Assembly (NCBI RefSeq): GCF_012726195.1
Contig: NZ_JAASAF010000008.1
Location: 187,147-251,146, forward strand
DNA length: 64,000 nt
Source of the DNA: Rhodococcus sp. HNM0563
GTDB lineage: Bacteria > Actinomycetota > Actinomycetes > Mycobacteriales > Mycobacteriaceae
Direction of reading: 5' to 3'
How positions within the stretch are numbered: the stretch's first letter is position 1; the number at the start of each line of letters is the position of its first letter. The notes below the pieces were generated by a model, which searched no databases, had not been told where the DNA came from, and saw only the letters and a list, made by a program, of their open reading frames with translations. This document shows positions 25,872-34,381 of this stretch, piece by piece. The position numbers and the translations under genes were made by a program.

Positions 25872-26366
25872 CTACCGAGGAGGGGACAGGTCGATGGGCA
25901 GATTCGGCACCGGGCTGTCGAGCAGACGCGGGTAGTCACTGGCGAGCGAACGCGGTGCCAGCAGATCCGGACCTGCGTATCCGGTGATCTCGGAACGCGC
26001 CCACCAGCGGAACGCGGTCAGGTTCTCCTGTGCGAGTTCGTCTGCGGTCAGAGTGGGGCTCGGGACGAACGGGGCGGTGCGGATCAGGAAGTAGTCGTTG
26101 ATGATGCCGTCGAAACCGGGAACATGATCGGGCGAGATGATCGTCGAATGCCATACGTGTGACGGCTCCGTGGAAAGCTCGAATCCGACCTCTTCCACGA
26201 GTTCGCGCGCCAAGGCCTCGAGCGGGGTCTCCCCGGTCTCGATGCCGCCCCCGGGGGTGATCCACACGGTGTACCCATCGGGCGTGCGCGCACGGCACAG
26301 CAGCAGTCGATCGTCCGGGTCGACGAGAAGTGCGCGGACCGAGTGGCGGAGGCGGCGGAAACTCAC
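25872..26366 (-). CDS. NUDIX hydrolase
   Basis: 164 residues from GTG 26366. The NUDIX box GGGIETGETPLEALARELVEEVGF is present at about residues 38-61 with all the metal-binding Glu residues, so it should hydrolyse a nucleoside diphosphate linked to another group. A conserved FRWWARSEI near the C-terminus is common in this branch. The nucleotide substrate is unknown. It lies 13 bases downstream of jetC in the same direction, exactly where jetD is expected in a type II Wadjet operon, but it has no nuclease or Toprim features. Confidence 0.88.
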   Translation of the reverse strand: MSFRRLRHSVRALLVDPDDRLLLCRARTPDGYTVWITPGGGIETGETPLEALARELVEEVGFELSTEPSHVWHSTIISPDHVPGFDGIINDYFLIRTAPFVPSPTLTADELAQENLTAFRWWARSEITGYAGPDLLAPRSLASDYPRLLDSPVPNLPIDLSPPR

Positions 26367-26379
26367 GTCGCGAGCCTAC

Positions 26380-29300
26380 TCAGTCGCCCCCGCGCACGTG
26401 TCTGCTGCGCCCGTCCCAATGGACATGGGTCGTGACGGCAGAGCTGTCGCCGAGGCGACGGACTTCGTAGATGTCGAGTGCCGGCACCTGGGGCACACAT
26501 CCCCACAGCGCGTGCCCGGTCATGACGAAATCGATGTCCTGGCGCACCAGCAAACCCATGAGCTCACCGATCGTCGGCTCGTCGATCTTGGCGAACGCGT
26601 CGTCGAGCAGCACCATCCGCAGCGCGAGGTCGGTGTCGGGCAGTCCCGACAGATAGCCGTCTGCTGCGGCGAACAGTGCAACGTACGACACGAATCGAGT
26701 CTCGCCCTGGGAGATCTTCGCCCGCTTCGAAATACGACGCTCTTGATCGGGCTCCGGGCCGATGATGGTGACGTCGATGGTGTGCCACGCCCGGTAGTCC
26801 AGTGCCCGCGACAGATGCGCTGCATACCCGGCCGACGGGTCGGTGCCGTGCGAGACCTCCACGCGGTGACGAAGCAGCTCGATCAGATCGTCACTGTCCT
26901 CGATCGACCGGGTGCTACCGGTGAGGAGTCCGGTGATCCGCGCCGCGTCGGCGTCCTCACGGACCGGATGCCACCCGATGCGGACGCCGATACCGTGGCT
27001 GGTCCGGCTGTCGCTGAGACTCTCGTTCATCGCCGCAATCAAATTCTCGGCCTGCGTGATCCGCCTGCGGAGTTCATCGGCAACACCTCCGAGCACGAAG
27101 CCGGTGAACACATCGTGTTCACGCTGGGACAGCGCGGCCCTGCCCTCTTCGACACGGGCGGTGAGGTGGGCGAGTACCCCTGTCGGGGTGGTGTCGGGAC
27201 CCGCGCCGGACAGGCGCACCACATGGGCGCCAGATTCCACGGTGTGCTCGATGTCGAGCGCTTCCGAGATCTCCCGATCGAATCGTTGCAGCGCAGCGAG
27301 GATCCGGTTCTCGCCCGTGTCCGTGGCGCGTGGCAGTGCTGTCAGCACGGCATCGGCAGCCTCACGGACATGTTGCGAGTCGAGATGCGCGATCGGACCA
27401 CCTTCGACATCGGCTGCTGCGGAGAGGGCGGGGATGGCGAGCCGAGCCTCGAGTATGCCCGCAGCGGCCTCGAGTTCCTCGCGGTGACGGGTGAGTCGCT
27501 CCCGCGCTGCCGAGGCCTGTTGCATCGCCGCTGCCACAGCCTTGCCCAGCTGCTCGCGGTGAGCAAGGGTGCGGCGGCACTGCTCGTCGGTCCGGGCCCT
27601 CTCCGTCTCCGAGCTTCGCAATTCCTCCGCGAGGTCGGCGACCTCGATGTCGACCGCCTGAGTCTGCGCGGCGATCACCGCTGCCCGCTCGTGCCACTCG
27701 TGCCAACGGGCGTCGGCCTCAAGCTCGGCGCGTGCGCGCAGTTCTGCCGACTGGGTGACTGCGTGCGCGGAACCGCCGAATCTTGCGTAGTCGGCCAGGA
27801 CGTCGCCGATGCCGCGGTCCAGAGTTGTGCACGCGGTGTCCGCCTCGGCACAGGCCACGACGACTGCGTCCAGGTCGGCGACCCCGATCGGCAACGCGAA
27901 ATGGGCGCAGGCGGTCCGGTGGGATTCGAGATCGGCCGCCCACCGGGAGCGCAGTGCACCCGCCCGCTCCCGAGCTCGGGCCGCGGCCTCCGTACGGCGG
28001 AGCGCGTACTCGGCGTGTGCGCGAGACCGTGCGTATGCCCGGTGTAGAGCGTGCGCGGTGGGCGCGGAGGAAAGATGGGCGTCGAGTTCGTCGTGTGGCC
28101 TCGGCGCGACACGGTTGTCGACCGCCTGTCTCTGCTCGACGAGGTCCAATCGGACCAGTTCACCGTCGATCTCGTCGAGCCGGCTCCGGCGCGCGGCCTC
28201 GTTTCTGCTCCGGGCGGCCTCACCGATGAATCCGGGTGCCTCTGCGGTGTGCCGTCCGCGCAATACGCCGTTGTGCCAGCGGCCGTCGCGTGAGACGGAT
28301 GCGGACGCCGAGGCATCCTCGAACCCGATCGCGGACAGAACCGAAGCGACCGCCTCGACCGGCGCCTCGGAAGTCGGGTCGGGCTGCAAAACTGTCGAAA
28401 GCGGCCGGAGCGGAGGTTCACCGCGGGGCGAGACGAGGATCTGCCCTGAAGACGCACGTAGCCGACCTTCACCGTCCACGGTGGCAGTCAGTAATCCTGC
28501 GGCCAGCAGTCCGGATTCGATACCTGCCCGATCGTCATCGCCGAGGACATCGACGAAATCGACGGCCCTCCAGAACGGGACTCCGCTCTGGGGACTCCGC
28601 CACGGTGCCATCGAAGGGCCTTCGGAGCCGAGTTCGAGACGTTGTCGTTCCTCCAGCAGAGCCGACCGCAACTCCCTCTCGGCTGTGCTGGGGGACTCGG
28701 CCGTGCCTGTCGCGCTGGTGATGTCGAGGTCGCCGGGTGTCGCGGTTCGAGTGAGTGCCACGAGTTCGGTGAGGACCGCGTCGGTAGCCGCGGGGTCGGG
28801 GTCGTCGCCGGAGAGTGATTCGATGGCGTCCACGAGGCGCTGCATCAACGCCGCACCGTTCTGGTCGAGGTGCGGCAGCAGAGTAGTGGTGCGCTCGGAT
28901 GTGAACCATGCACGCCATCGGTGCTCGAGGTCGAGGGCAGCGTCGTCCAGTGCATGAGCAGCGGCATCGCGTTCGAGTATCTCGCGTTCGGCATCGTGTG
29001 CGGCGCGCTCGGCCTCGGCTTCGGCGTCGCGCACTCCACGTTCGGCGAGTTCGAGGCGACGGGCCTCGACCAGTCGTCTCGATGCTTGATCCCGCCTGCG
29101 CCGCGCGGCTGTCGCCGCGTGGTAGGCGGCGACGCGGGCATCTTCGCAGCCCTCCGGAAGAAGCCGTACCTGCGCGACCGTGGGCCTGACGATGGACTCT
29201 GCGACGGCTTCGCGCCGCGTGCGGACGGGTTCGGAATGGTCTTGGGGTCGTTGGATGTCGAGACGGATCCGCTCCGGGAGTGCGTCAGCCGTTACGGCTG

Positions 29301-30534
29301 AGTTGGTGAGGCGGAGTTTCGCGGCCGCGAGCATCTCGGACGCCCCGGCGACGGTGACCTCCAGAGCGCCCAGATGTGTGTCTGCGCGCTCGGCGTCCAG
29401 GGACTCGCGGTCTCTGGCCTGCGCGGCGTGATGCATGGCCAGGTCGACAGCGCGGCCGAGCGCGTCGACGGCGAGCGTCCGCTGAGCCAGGTCATCGGCG
29501 TGGCGGAACAGAGCATGGGATTCGAGGCCTCGGATGGCACGATCGAGTTCGGCGAGCTGGTCACGTCGTTCGCTCAGGCGAGTGTCGGCTGCGGCGACCT
29601 GAGCGTCGAGGTCCGCGACCTCGGCTTCGGCCTCGTCGAGTTCGGTACGCGCCCGGGCGACCCGATCGGCGGTCTGTGCGGCGGCATCCGCACTTGCCCG
29701 GAGCAGGTCGGCCGCGTAACGACGATAGACGGCGTGGAACTGACGGACTCGGGTGAGCGAGGATTCCAGCCGAGTCTGGGCTGCACGGCTCTCACCGAGC
29801 AGATCGAGACGATCACCCGCCGAGGCGAGCATGTTCTCGTTGAGCGGGGGGAGTGCGTCGGACAGGATCTGAGGTAGACGGCCTTCGTCGATCCGGTTGC
29901 CGACATCGGGTGACCGCAGGGTGTGGAGTAGCTGCAGCAGGCCCGTGTACCGATCGCGCCCGGAGTCGCCGTGCAGACCGAACACCAGCGTGCGGACGGT
30001 GTCGCGGTGTTCCTCGGGGTTGCGCGTGATCCGGTCCGGGCCGATGCGGGCAGCGAGGTCGTCGCGTGAGAGTGGCACCCGATGCTCGTCGACCAGTGGG
30101 AGGTCGGTGCCTACCCGGGCATCCGCGGTGAAGAAATACACCTCGCTCCGGTGCGCGGTTGCGCTGTAGCGCACTTGCGCGCCGATCGTGAGAACACCTT
30201 CAGGACGCGATAATTCGAGCCACAGATAGCCGATTCGGTTGTTCTGACCGCCTGCTCCGATCCGCATCAGTTCGTCGAGATCGACCTTGCCCGCGCCGGT
30301 GGCATCCATGCGTTTGCGGTCGGCGTCGAGCAGGAACGGCAGCAGCATCTCGAGGGCACGTGATTTCCCGGAACCGTTGGTGCCGCGCAGGATCATGCGC
30401 CCATCGCTGAGTGTGAACTCGGTATCGAGGTAATGCCAGACGTTGACGATGCCCGCGCGGGAGAGCTTCCACCGGTGCGGGTGCGATGAGGCGGTGGCGG
30501 CATCGAGTACGGGCGTGTCGGACGAATGGGTCAT
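26380..30534 (-). CDS. jetC: JetC: SMC/MukB-like ATPase of a type II Wadjet system (TIGR02680 type)
   Basis: 1,384 residues. The N-terminal ATPase half has Walker A GTNGSGKS (about residues 51-58) after the opening HRWKLSRAGIVNVWHY. Long Ala/Glu/Arg-rich coiled-coil stretches (about 260-560 and 800-1,080) surround a central region that could be the hinge. The C-terminal half has the signature-like ISQGETRFVSYVA (about 1,275), Walker B LRMVLLDDAFAKID and the closing FVMTGHALWG. The architecture matches the MukB-like motor of Wadjet, which with JetA and JetB extrudes DNA loops and detects small circles. Its ATG overlaps the JetB stop by 4 bases. Confidence 0.85.
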   Translation of the reverse strand: MTHSSDTPVLDAATASSHPHRWKLSRAGIVNVWHYLDTEFTLSDGRMILRGTNGSGKSRALEMLLPFLLDADRKRMDATGAGKVDLDELMRIGAGGQNNRIGYLWLELSRPEGVLTIGAQVRYSATAHRSEVYFFTADARVGTDLPLVDEHRVPLSRDDLAARIGPDRITRNPEEHRDTVRTLVFGLHGDSGRDRYTGLLQLLHTLRSPDVGNRIDEGRLPQILSDALPPLNENMLASAGDRLDLLGESRAAQTRLESSLTRVRQFHAVYRRYAADLLRASADAAAQTADRVARARTELDEAEAEVADLDAQVAAADTRLSERRDQLAELDRAIRGLESHALFRHADDLAQRTLAVDALGRAVDLAMHHAAQARDRESLDAERADTHLGALEVTVAGASEMLAAAKLRLTNSAVTADALPERIRLDIQRPQDHSEPVRTRREAVAESIVRPTVAQVRLLPEGCEDARVAAYHAATAARRRRDQASRRLVEARRLELAERGVRDAEAEAERAAHDAEREILERDAAAHALDDAALDLEHRWRAWFTSERTTTLLPHLDQNGAALMQRLVDAIESLSGDDPDPAATDAVLTELVALTRTATPGDLDITSATGTAESPSTAERELRSALLEERQRLELGSEGPSMAPWRSPQSGVPFWRAVDFVDVLGDDDRAGIESGLLAAGLLTATVDGEGRLRASSGQILVSPRGEPPLRPLSTVLQPDPTSEAPVEAVASVLSAIGFEDASASASVSRDGRWHNGVLRGRHTAEAPGFIGEAARSRNEAARRSRLDEIDGELVRLDLVEQRQAVDNRVAPRPHDELDAHLSSAPTAHALHRAYARSRAHAEYALRRTEAAARARERAGALRSRWAADLESHRTACAHFALPIGVADLDAVVVACAEADTACTTLDRGIGDVLADYARFGGSAHAVTQSAELRARAELEADARWHEWHERAAVIAAQTQAVDIEVADLAEELRSSETERARTDEQCRRTLAHREQLGKAVAAAMQQASAARERLTRHREELEAAAGILEARLAIPALSAAADVEGGPIAHLDSQHVREAADAVLTALPRATDTGENRILAALQRFDREISEALDIEHTVESGAHVVRLSGAGPDTTPTGVLAHLTARVEEGRAALSQREHDVFTGFVLGGVADELRRRITQAENLIAAMNESLSDSRTSHGIGVRIGWHPVREDADAARITGLLTGSTRSIEDSDDLIELLRHRVEVSHGTDPSAGYAAHLSRALDYRAWHTIDVTIIGPEPDQERRISKRAKISQGETRFVSYVALFAAADGYLSGLPDTDLALRMVLLDDAFAKIDEPTIGELMGLLVRQDIDFVMTGHALWGCVPQVPALDIYEVRRLGDSSAVTTHVHWDGRSRHVRGGD

Positions 30535-31664
30535 GGTCGGGGGCTTTCGGCGATGGTCGGGCGATACCGGGCGGCGGGGGCAGCGAGAAGGATTCCGTCG
30601 TCGAGGGCACGTGCGAGACCGAGTCGCACCAGCAGTGCCGTGACATCGCGGCGCAAAGCGGTGACATCACGGACGTACTCGCCGCGCCAGCTCCTGGCAT
30701 GGGTTGCTGTGAGGCCGGTCAAGGTCCTGTCCAGGGTGGCCGTGTCGATGTGCACGGGGTTGCCGGGTACGGGGTCGACTACGTCGACCAACTCCGAAAT
30801 CAGGAGAAGCGCAGCCTGATTCACGGTCCCTGCGCCGGGGAAGAGTAGGTCGGTGAGGCTGCCGTCCGGGTCGTAGGCGAGCGCGCCCTCCGTGCGTACC
30901 TCGAGGACCAGACCGAAATCCTCGTCCAGACGACGTGCGATCTCTGCTCGTTCGCGGATCAACACGTCGAGAGTTTCAGGATCGAGATCGTCGCGTGCCG
31001 TGAACGGGTCTTCGACGAGCCTGCGATACAGACGGCGCCGCGGTGTCTCTGGTCGCGCGGTGATCGCTGCCGACGGGCCGGGAAGGTCGTGTAAGGCGAA
31101 AGCGGTGAGGTGCCGCAGCAGTGACCGGCAGACGGTGAGAACCACCTCGTCCTCATCCCCCTCGCAGCCGTCCCCGTCGTCGCCGAGGTCGGTTTCCCCG
31201 ACCACCCCCCACTCCATCAGGACCTGCAATGCGGCCACGAGATGTCGCCGTTCCGACAACCCGTCGGCGATCTCGATGTTCTGCGCGGCGGCGTCGGCTC
31301 GGACCTGCCCGACCAGTACCGCCATGGGAATGCGGTCGCCCTGACCGGGTGCGAGCAGTGCGGCGGCGGTCAATGCGAGATAGGTGTATCCGATCGCGCC
31401 GAACTCGCCGCCGGTTGCGCGATGGAGCGGTCGCAGGGGCGCTGCGGGATCGAGCGGTGTCTTCACCAGCCGTGCGAACTCCGCCTCCACGATCAGCGTG
31501 TAGCCCAATTGATCGGCGAACATGGCGCGCAGTGCTGTTGCGTGGCGGCGGACCAGATCGAAAGTGTCGGGGTCGTGGACGGCCGTGAGGATCGGTCGCT
31601 GCAGCACGGCGCGGGCGCCGTCGCGCCGGCCTGCAGCATCCTGGACTGCGGTACCGGTATTCAC
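30531..31664 (-). CDS. jetB: JetB: KITE-like subunit of a type II Wadjet system (TIGR02678 type)
   Basis: 377 residues from GTG 31664 in a GTGA overlap with the JetA stop; a GTG one codon upstream is possible. It starts with helical sequence and continues with RRHATALRAMFADQLGYTLIVEAEFARL, which is the usual N-terminal part of these proteins, then winged-helix-like segments and a C-terminal RYRPTIAESPRP. An acidic insert (DLGDDGDGCEGDEDE) lies at about residue 165-180. JetB dimers are thought to bind the JetA kleisin and regulate the JetC motor, as MukE does in MukBEF. Spacing to both neighbours is a 4-base overlap. Confidence 0.82.
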   Translation of the reverse strand: MNTGTAVQDAAGRRDGARAVLQRPILTAVHDPDTFDLVRRHATALRAMFADQLGYTLIVEAEFARLVKTPLDPAAPLRPLHRATGGEFGAIGYTYLALTAAALLAPGQGDRIPMAVLVGQVRADAAAQNIEIADGLSERRHLVAALQVLMEWGVVGETDLGDDGDGCEGDEDEVVLTVCRSLLRHLTAFALHDLPGPSAAITARPETPRRRLYRRLVEDPFTARDDLDPETLDVLIRERAEIARRLDEDFGLVLEVRTEGALAYDPDGSLTDLLFPGAGTVNQAALLLISELVDVVDPVPGNPVHIDTATLDRTLTGLTATHARSWRGEYVRDVTALRRDVTALLVRLGLARALDDGILLAAPAARYRPTIAESPRP

Positions 31665-33139
31665 CACACCCCGATCGTGTGTCCGGAATCGGCGGGCGCC
31701 AGCAGCGGCGACGAGGTGCGAAGGATCAACCCGTGCACTGTGAGATCGCCGTCCGGGCAGTGCACGGTGGTGTCGCGACCGGGTTCGGCGGTCAGAGTGA
31801 GGCCGAGGTCGTGGTCGTCGATGCGGTACACGCCGTCGAGTTCCTGGTGCCGTGCGAGAAGTGCCGCGAGTCGGTCGAGGAGTACGTCGCGCGCGGTCGT
31901 GGAGATCCGCTCGCCGTCCAGGTCGCCGGATGCGCGTAGTTCGGCGACGGCGTCGGCGAGTTCTCCCGATTCCTTCTCGGCCAGCGCTGCGATGAGGGTA
32001 CGGTCGGCGGCCGGGTCGGGAATCCGGGCGTTTCGGCCACGCGGCGAGCGGTCGCCACGTTCGCGCAGCGACACCGGCACCGACACCGGATCGGCGCTCC
32101 ACCAAGATGTTCCGGCCCCGATCCGCGGGTCCGGTTCTTCCGGGCCCAGCAGCAGGTGCCGACTCGGATAGGCCCCGAATGTAGCGGCATGGAGCCGGTG
32201 GGCCTGTTCGTCCGAGGACTCCGAGAACCACGAGGCCAGGCGCAGAAGATCGGCTCGGTGGGAGAACCCGGGAGCGTCGGAGGTGCGGGTCCGGGTATGA
32301 GTGAGCAGCCGGTTCAGTGCCGTGGTCGCGGCGTCGCGCAGCTCACGCGGGCCTGCTTCCTCGTCGTACCAGGACACGAGATGTTCCCATTCGTCTCGTG
32401 TGCGCCCGGGGGAGCGGGAGGCGGTGCCGCTGGGGAACCCCGGATCGGGGAGCGCCGCGAGCAGGTCGTCGATGTGTGGGAGCAGGCGCTTCACCGCCGT
32501 GTGGATCCGGGTCGCGTAGCGGCCCAGATCGGAGGTGATGACGTCGATGTAGTCGAGTAGCAGGAACTTGAGTTCGGTGTAGTCGTCGCCGGAGAGATCC
32601 GGTCGACCCGAGATCTCCGCCAGGTAGTTGTAGAAGTCGGCGACGCTGTCGGTGAATGCTCTGTGGTGCACGAACACCCCGGTGACGTGTCCCGCGAGGG
32701 TGTCGGGATCGATGGCGAATCCGGTGCGGGTCGCTGCGTCGATGTGCGTGAGTGCGTCGCAGATGCGCGCGAGGGATTCTCGGGTGACTTCGCGGGCGCC
32801 TTCGTGGGACGACAGCAGTGTTGTGGCTTCGCGGTGTATGCGGCCGCCGAGCACTGTCGGACGATATCGGGCGGTGGCGCGGACGTAGTCGCCGATCGAC
32901 CCGACGCGGGTGTCGCGGCCTCCCTCGCCGAGGTTGCCCCACGCCACGAGTTGTCGGCACCGGACCTCCACGACGTCCCGGTCGATGCGATGTCCACAGG
33001 CAGCGAGGGCGGCGGCGATGTCGGCGGCAGTCGCGTCGGCGAGCAGGACGCCTGTGAAGTAGTCCATGATCGCGACGTAGTCGTCGGATTCGTCGGCCAC
33101 CAGGTAGCGGAACAGGCCGCGGGACCCCCCATCACCCAT
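31661..33139 (-). CDS. jetA: JetA: kleisin-like subunit of a type II Wadjet system (TIGR02677 type)
   Basis: 492 residues from ATG 33139 with an AGGAAGGA site. It starts LFRYLVADESDDYVAIMDYF, typical of these proteins, then winged-helix segments (about 20-110), a helical middle (HHRAFTDSVADFYNYLAEI, then LLDYIDVITSDLGRYATRI) and a C-terminal winged-helix-like domain. As the kleisin it bridges JetC heads. It is the first gene of the three-gene operon; an inverted repeat sits in its leader. It diverges from the DUF664 gene. Confidence 0.82.
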   Translation of the reverse strand: MGDGGSRGLFRYLVADESDDYVAIMDYFTGVLLADATAADIAAALAACGHRIDRDVVEVRCRQLVAWGNLGEGGRDTRVGSIGDYVRATARYRPTVLGGRIHREATTLLSSHEGAREVTRESLARICDALTHIDAATRTGFAIDPDTLAGHVTGVFVHHRAFTDSVADFYNYLAEISGRPDLSGDDYTELKFLLLDYIDVITSDLGRYATRIHTAVKRLLPHIDDLLAALPDPGFPSGTASRSPGRTRDEWEHLVSWYDEEAGPRELRDAATTALNRLLTHTRTRTSDAPGFSHRADLLRLASWFSESSDEQAHRLHAATFGAYPSRHLLLGPEEPDPRIGAGTSWWSADPVSVPVSLRERGDRSPRGRNARIPDPAADRTLIAALAEKESGELADAVAELRASGDLDGERISTTARDVLLDRLAALLARHQELDGVYRIDDHDLGLTLTAEPGRDTTVHCPDGDLTVHGLILRTSSPLLAPADSGHTIGVW

Positions 33140-33150
33140 CGGTCGTCCTT

Positions 33151-33180
33151 CCTGTGCGCCACCACCACGGTACGCACAGG
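33151..33180 (-). promoter_or_regulatory. Inverted repeat in the jetA leader
   Basis: CCTGTGCG (33151-33158) and CGCACAGG (33173-33180) form a perfect 8-base dyad with a 14-base spacer, ending at the AGGAAGG ribosome-binding site of jetA. As DNA it may be a repressor operator. As RNA it would form a stem directly beside the Shine-Dalgarno sequence. A -10-like TAACCT lies on the minus strand immediately upstream. Confidence 0.45.
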
Positions 33181-33241
33181 TTAGTTGCTCGGATTCGTCG
33201 AGCCTCGGGGTGAGGGTGAGGTGTGCGCCTACGATGGGCCC

Positions 33242-33829
33242 ATGACAGGTACCGACGGGTTTGCGAGCGACCTCGTCGAGCAGCTACAGGCCTCGCGCGA
33301 CCTGATCCTGTGGAAGCTCGACGGGCTGTCCGAGTACGACGCGAGGCGCCCGATGACACCGACCGGAACCAACCTTCTCGGGCTCGTCAAACACCTCGCG
33401 ACCTGCGAATTCGGCTATTTCGGTGAGGCGTTCGGCCGGCCATCTCCGGTTGCGCTGCCCTGGGCGGATCCGGAGGGTGCTGACGGTGCGAACATCGACA
33501 TGTGGGCTACTGCCGACCAGTCGCGCGAGTACCTCGTGGGTCTGTATCGCCGCTCGTGGCAGCATGCCGCGGAGACTTTCGCTGCGACCGAGCTCGACGA
33601 CGTGACGCGCGTGGAGCTGTGGGGCCAGGGCCGCATTACGCTGCACCGCATCCTCGTGCACATGAACAGTGAAACTGCCCGCCATGCCGGGCACGCCGAC
33701 ATAGTGCGGGAAATGATCGACGGCTCGGCCGGATGGCGGCGAGACTTCGACAATTTGCAGTACCACGAGGACGCGCAGGTGCGTGCTCACCATGCCCGGG
33801 TGCAGGCGGCCGCCGAGCGATTCCGCTGA
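33242..33829 (+). CDS. DinB-like DUF664 (mini-circle protein family) protein
   Basis: 195 residues, a four-helix DinB/YfiT-type fold of the DUF664 branch: LVKHLATCEFGYFGEAFGRP (about 41-60) and HRILVHMNSETARHAGHADIVRE (about 137-159) carry the His residues expected to bind a metal. Actinobacterial relatives are predicted thiol- (mycothiol-) dependent transferases or hydrolases; no reaction is known for this one. The ATG at 33242 lies seven bases after TACGAT, so the mRNA may be leaderless. It diverges from the Wadjet operon, with no sign that it belongs to it. Confidence 0.75.
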   Translation: MTGTDGFASDLVEQLQASRDLILWKLDGLSEYDARRPMTPTGTNLLGLVKHLATCEFGYFGEAFGRPSPVALPWADPEGADGANIDMWATADQSREYLVGLYRRSWQHAAETFAATELDDVTRVELWGQGRITLHRILVHMNSETARHAGHADIVREMIDGSAGWRRDFDNLQYHEDAQVRAHHARVQAAAERFR

Positions 33830-33889
33830 CCGAACGCGGTGGGTTGCCCTGATTCGAGGCGTGGAGCACACCGGGCTTATAGTTGCCGT

Positions 33890-34381
33890 ATGCAACAGAA
33901 GCGGAGGTCCGATTCACCGAATCGGACCTCGGTATCCGAGGCCTACGACGAATTCGTTCACCTCGTGCGCTTCCTGACTGCAGGGGAGCGGTCCGATGAC
34001 AGTTCCCTGTCGCTCGCGCAGCATTCGCTGCTCGGGTTCATCGCCCGCAATCCGGGTTGCCGCGCCACCGATATCTCGGAGGTTTTCGGCGTCAATCGGT
34101 CGACCGTCTCGAGGCAAGTACGCCACTGCATCGACGAGGGTTGGCTCTCTGCGGACTCCGGACCGACCAGGTTGGGACACCCGCTCAGGCTGACGGACCA
34201 GGGGCACGCGGTGCTCGCCGTCACAGTGACTCGCCGATACGGCGAAGTCACAGCAGGACTGGCGGGATGGGACCAGGATGAGATCGACACGTTCATCCAC
34301 TTGCTGCGCCGCTTCCGCTTCGGTGTGGACCCGTCCACCCCGCCTTCGACCGACCAGAACGATGGAGATTTCAGTGCGTGA
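33890..34381 (+). CDS. MarR-family transcriptional regulator
   Basis: 163 residues. A winged helix-turn-helix occupies about residues 45-100: LGFIARNPGCRATDISEVFGVNRSTVSRQVRHCIDEGWL, then the wing with HPLRLTDQG. Flanking helices form the dimerisation region (AYDEFVHLVRFL, then IDTFIHLLRRFRF). TATAGT (33878-33883) ends seven bases before the ATG and no ribosome-binding site is present, so the transcript is probably leaderless. It overlaps the acyl-CoA ligase gene downstream by 8 bases and is likely to control it. Confidence 0.85.
   Translation: MQQKRRSDSPNRTSVSEAYDEFVHLVRFLTAGERSDDSSLSLAQHSLLGFIARNPGCRATDISEVFGVNRSTVSRQVRHCIDEGWLSADSGPTRLGHPLRLTDQGHAVLAVTVTRRYGEVTAGLAGWDQDEIDTFIHLLRRFRFGVDPSTPPSTDQNDGDFSA

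Noticed and set aside
25872-26366. The NUDIX gene as the missing fourth Wadjet component
   Set aside because: It has a complete NUDIX box and no Toprim or nuclease motif; position alone is not enough.
26137-28047. A 636-codon plus-strand open frame opposite jetC
   Set aside because: It is the shadow of JetC and the NUDIX gene, with low-complexity composition and no ribosome-binding site.
33242-33829. The DinB-like protein as a DNA-damage or defence partner of Wadjet
   Set aside because: It is divergently transcribed with its own promoter, and its DUF664 subfamily is a predicted thiol-dependent enzyme, not a defence protein.
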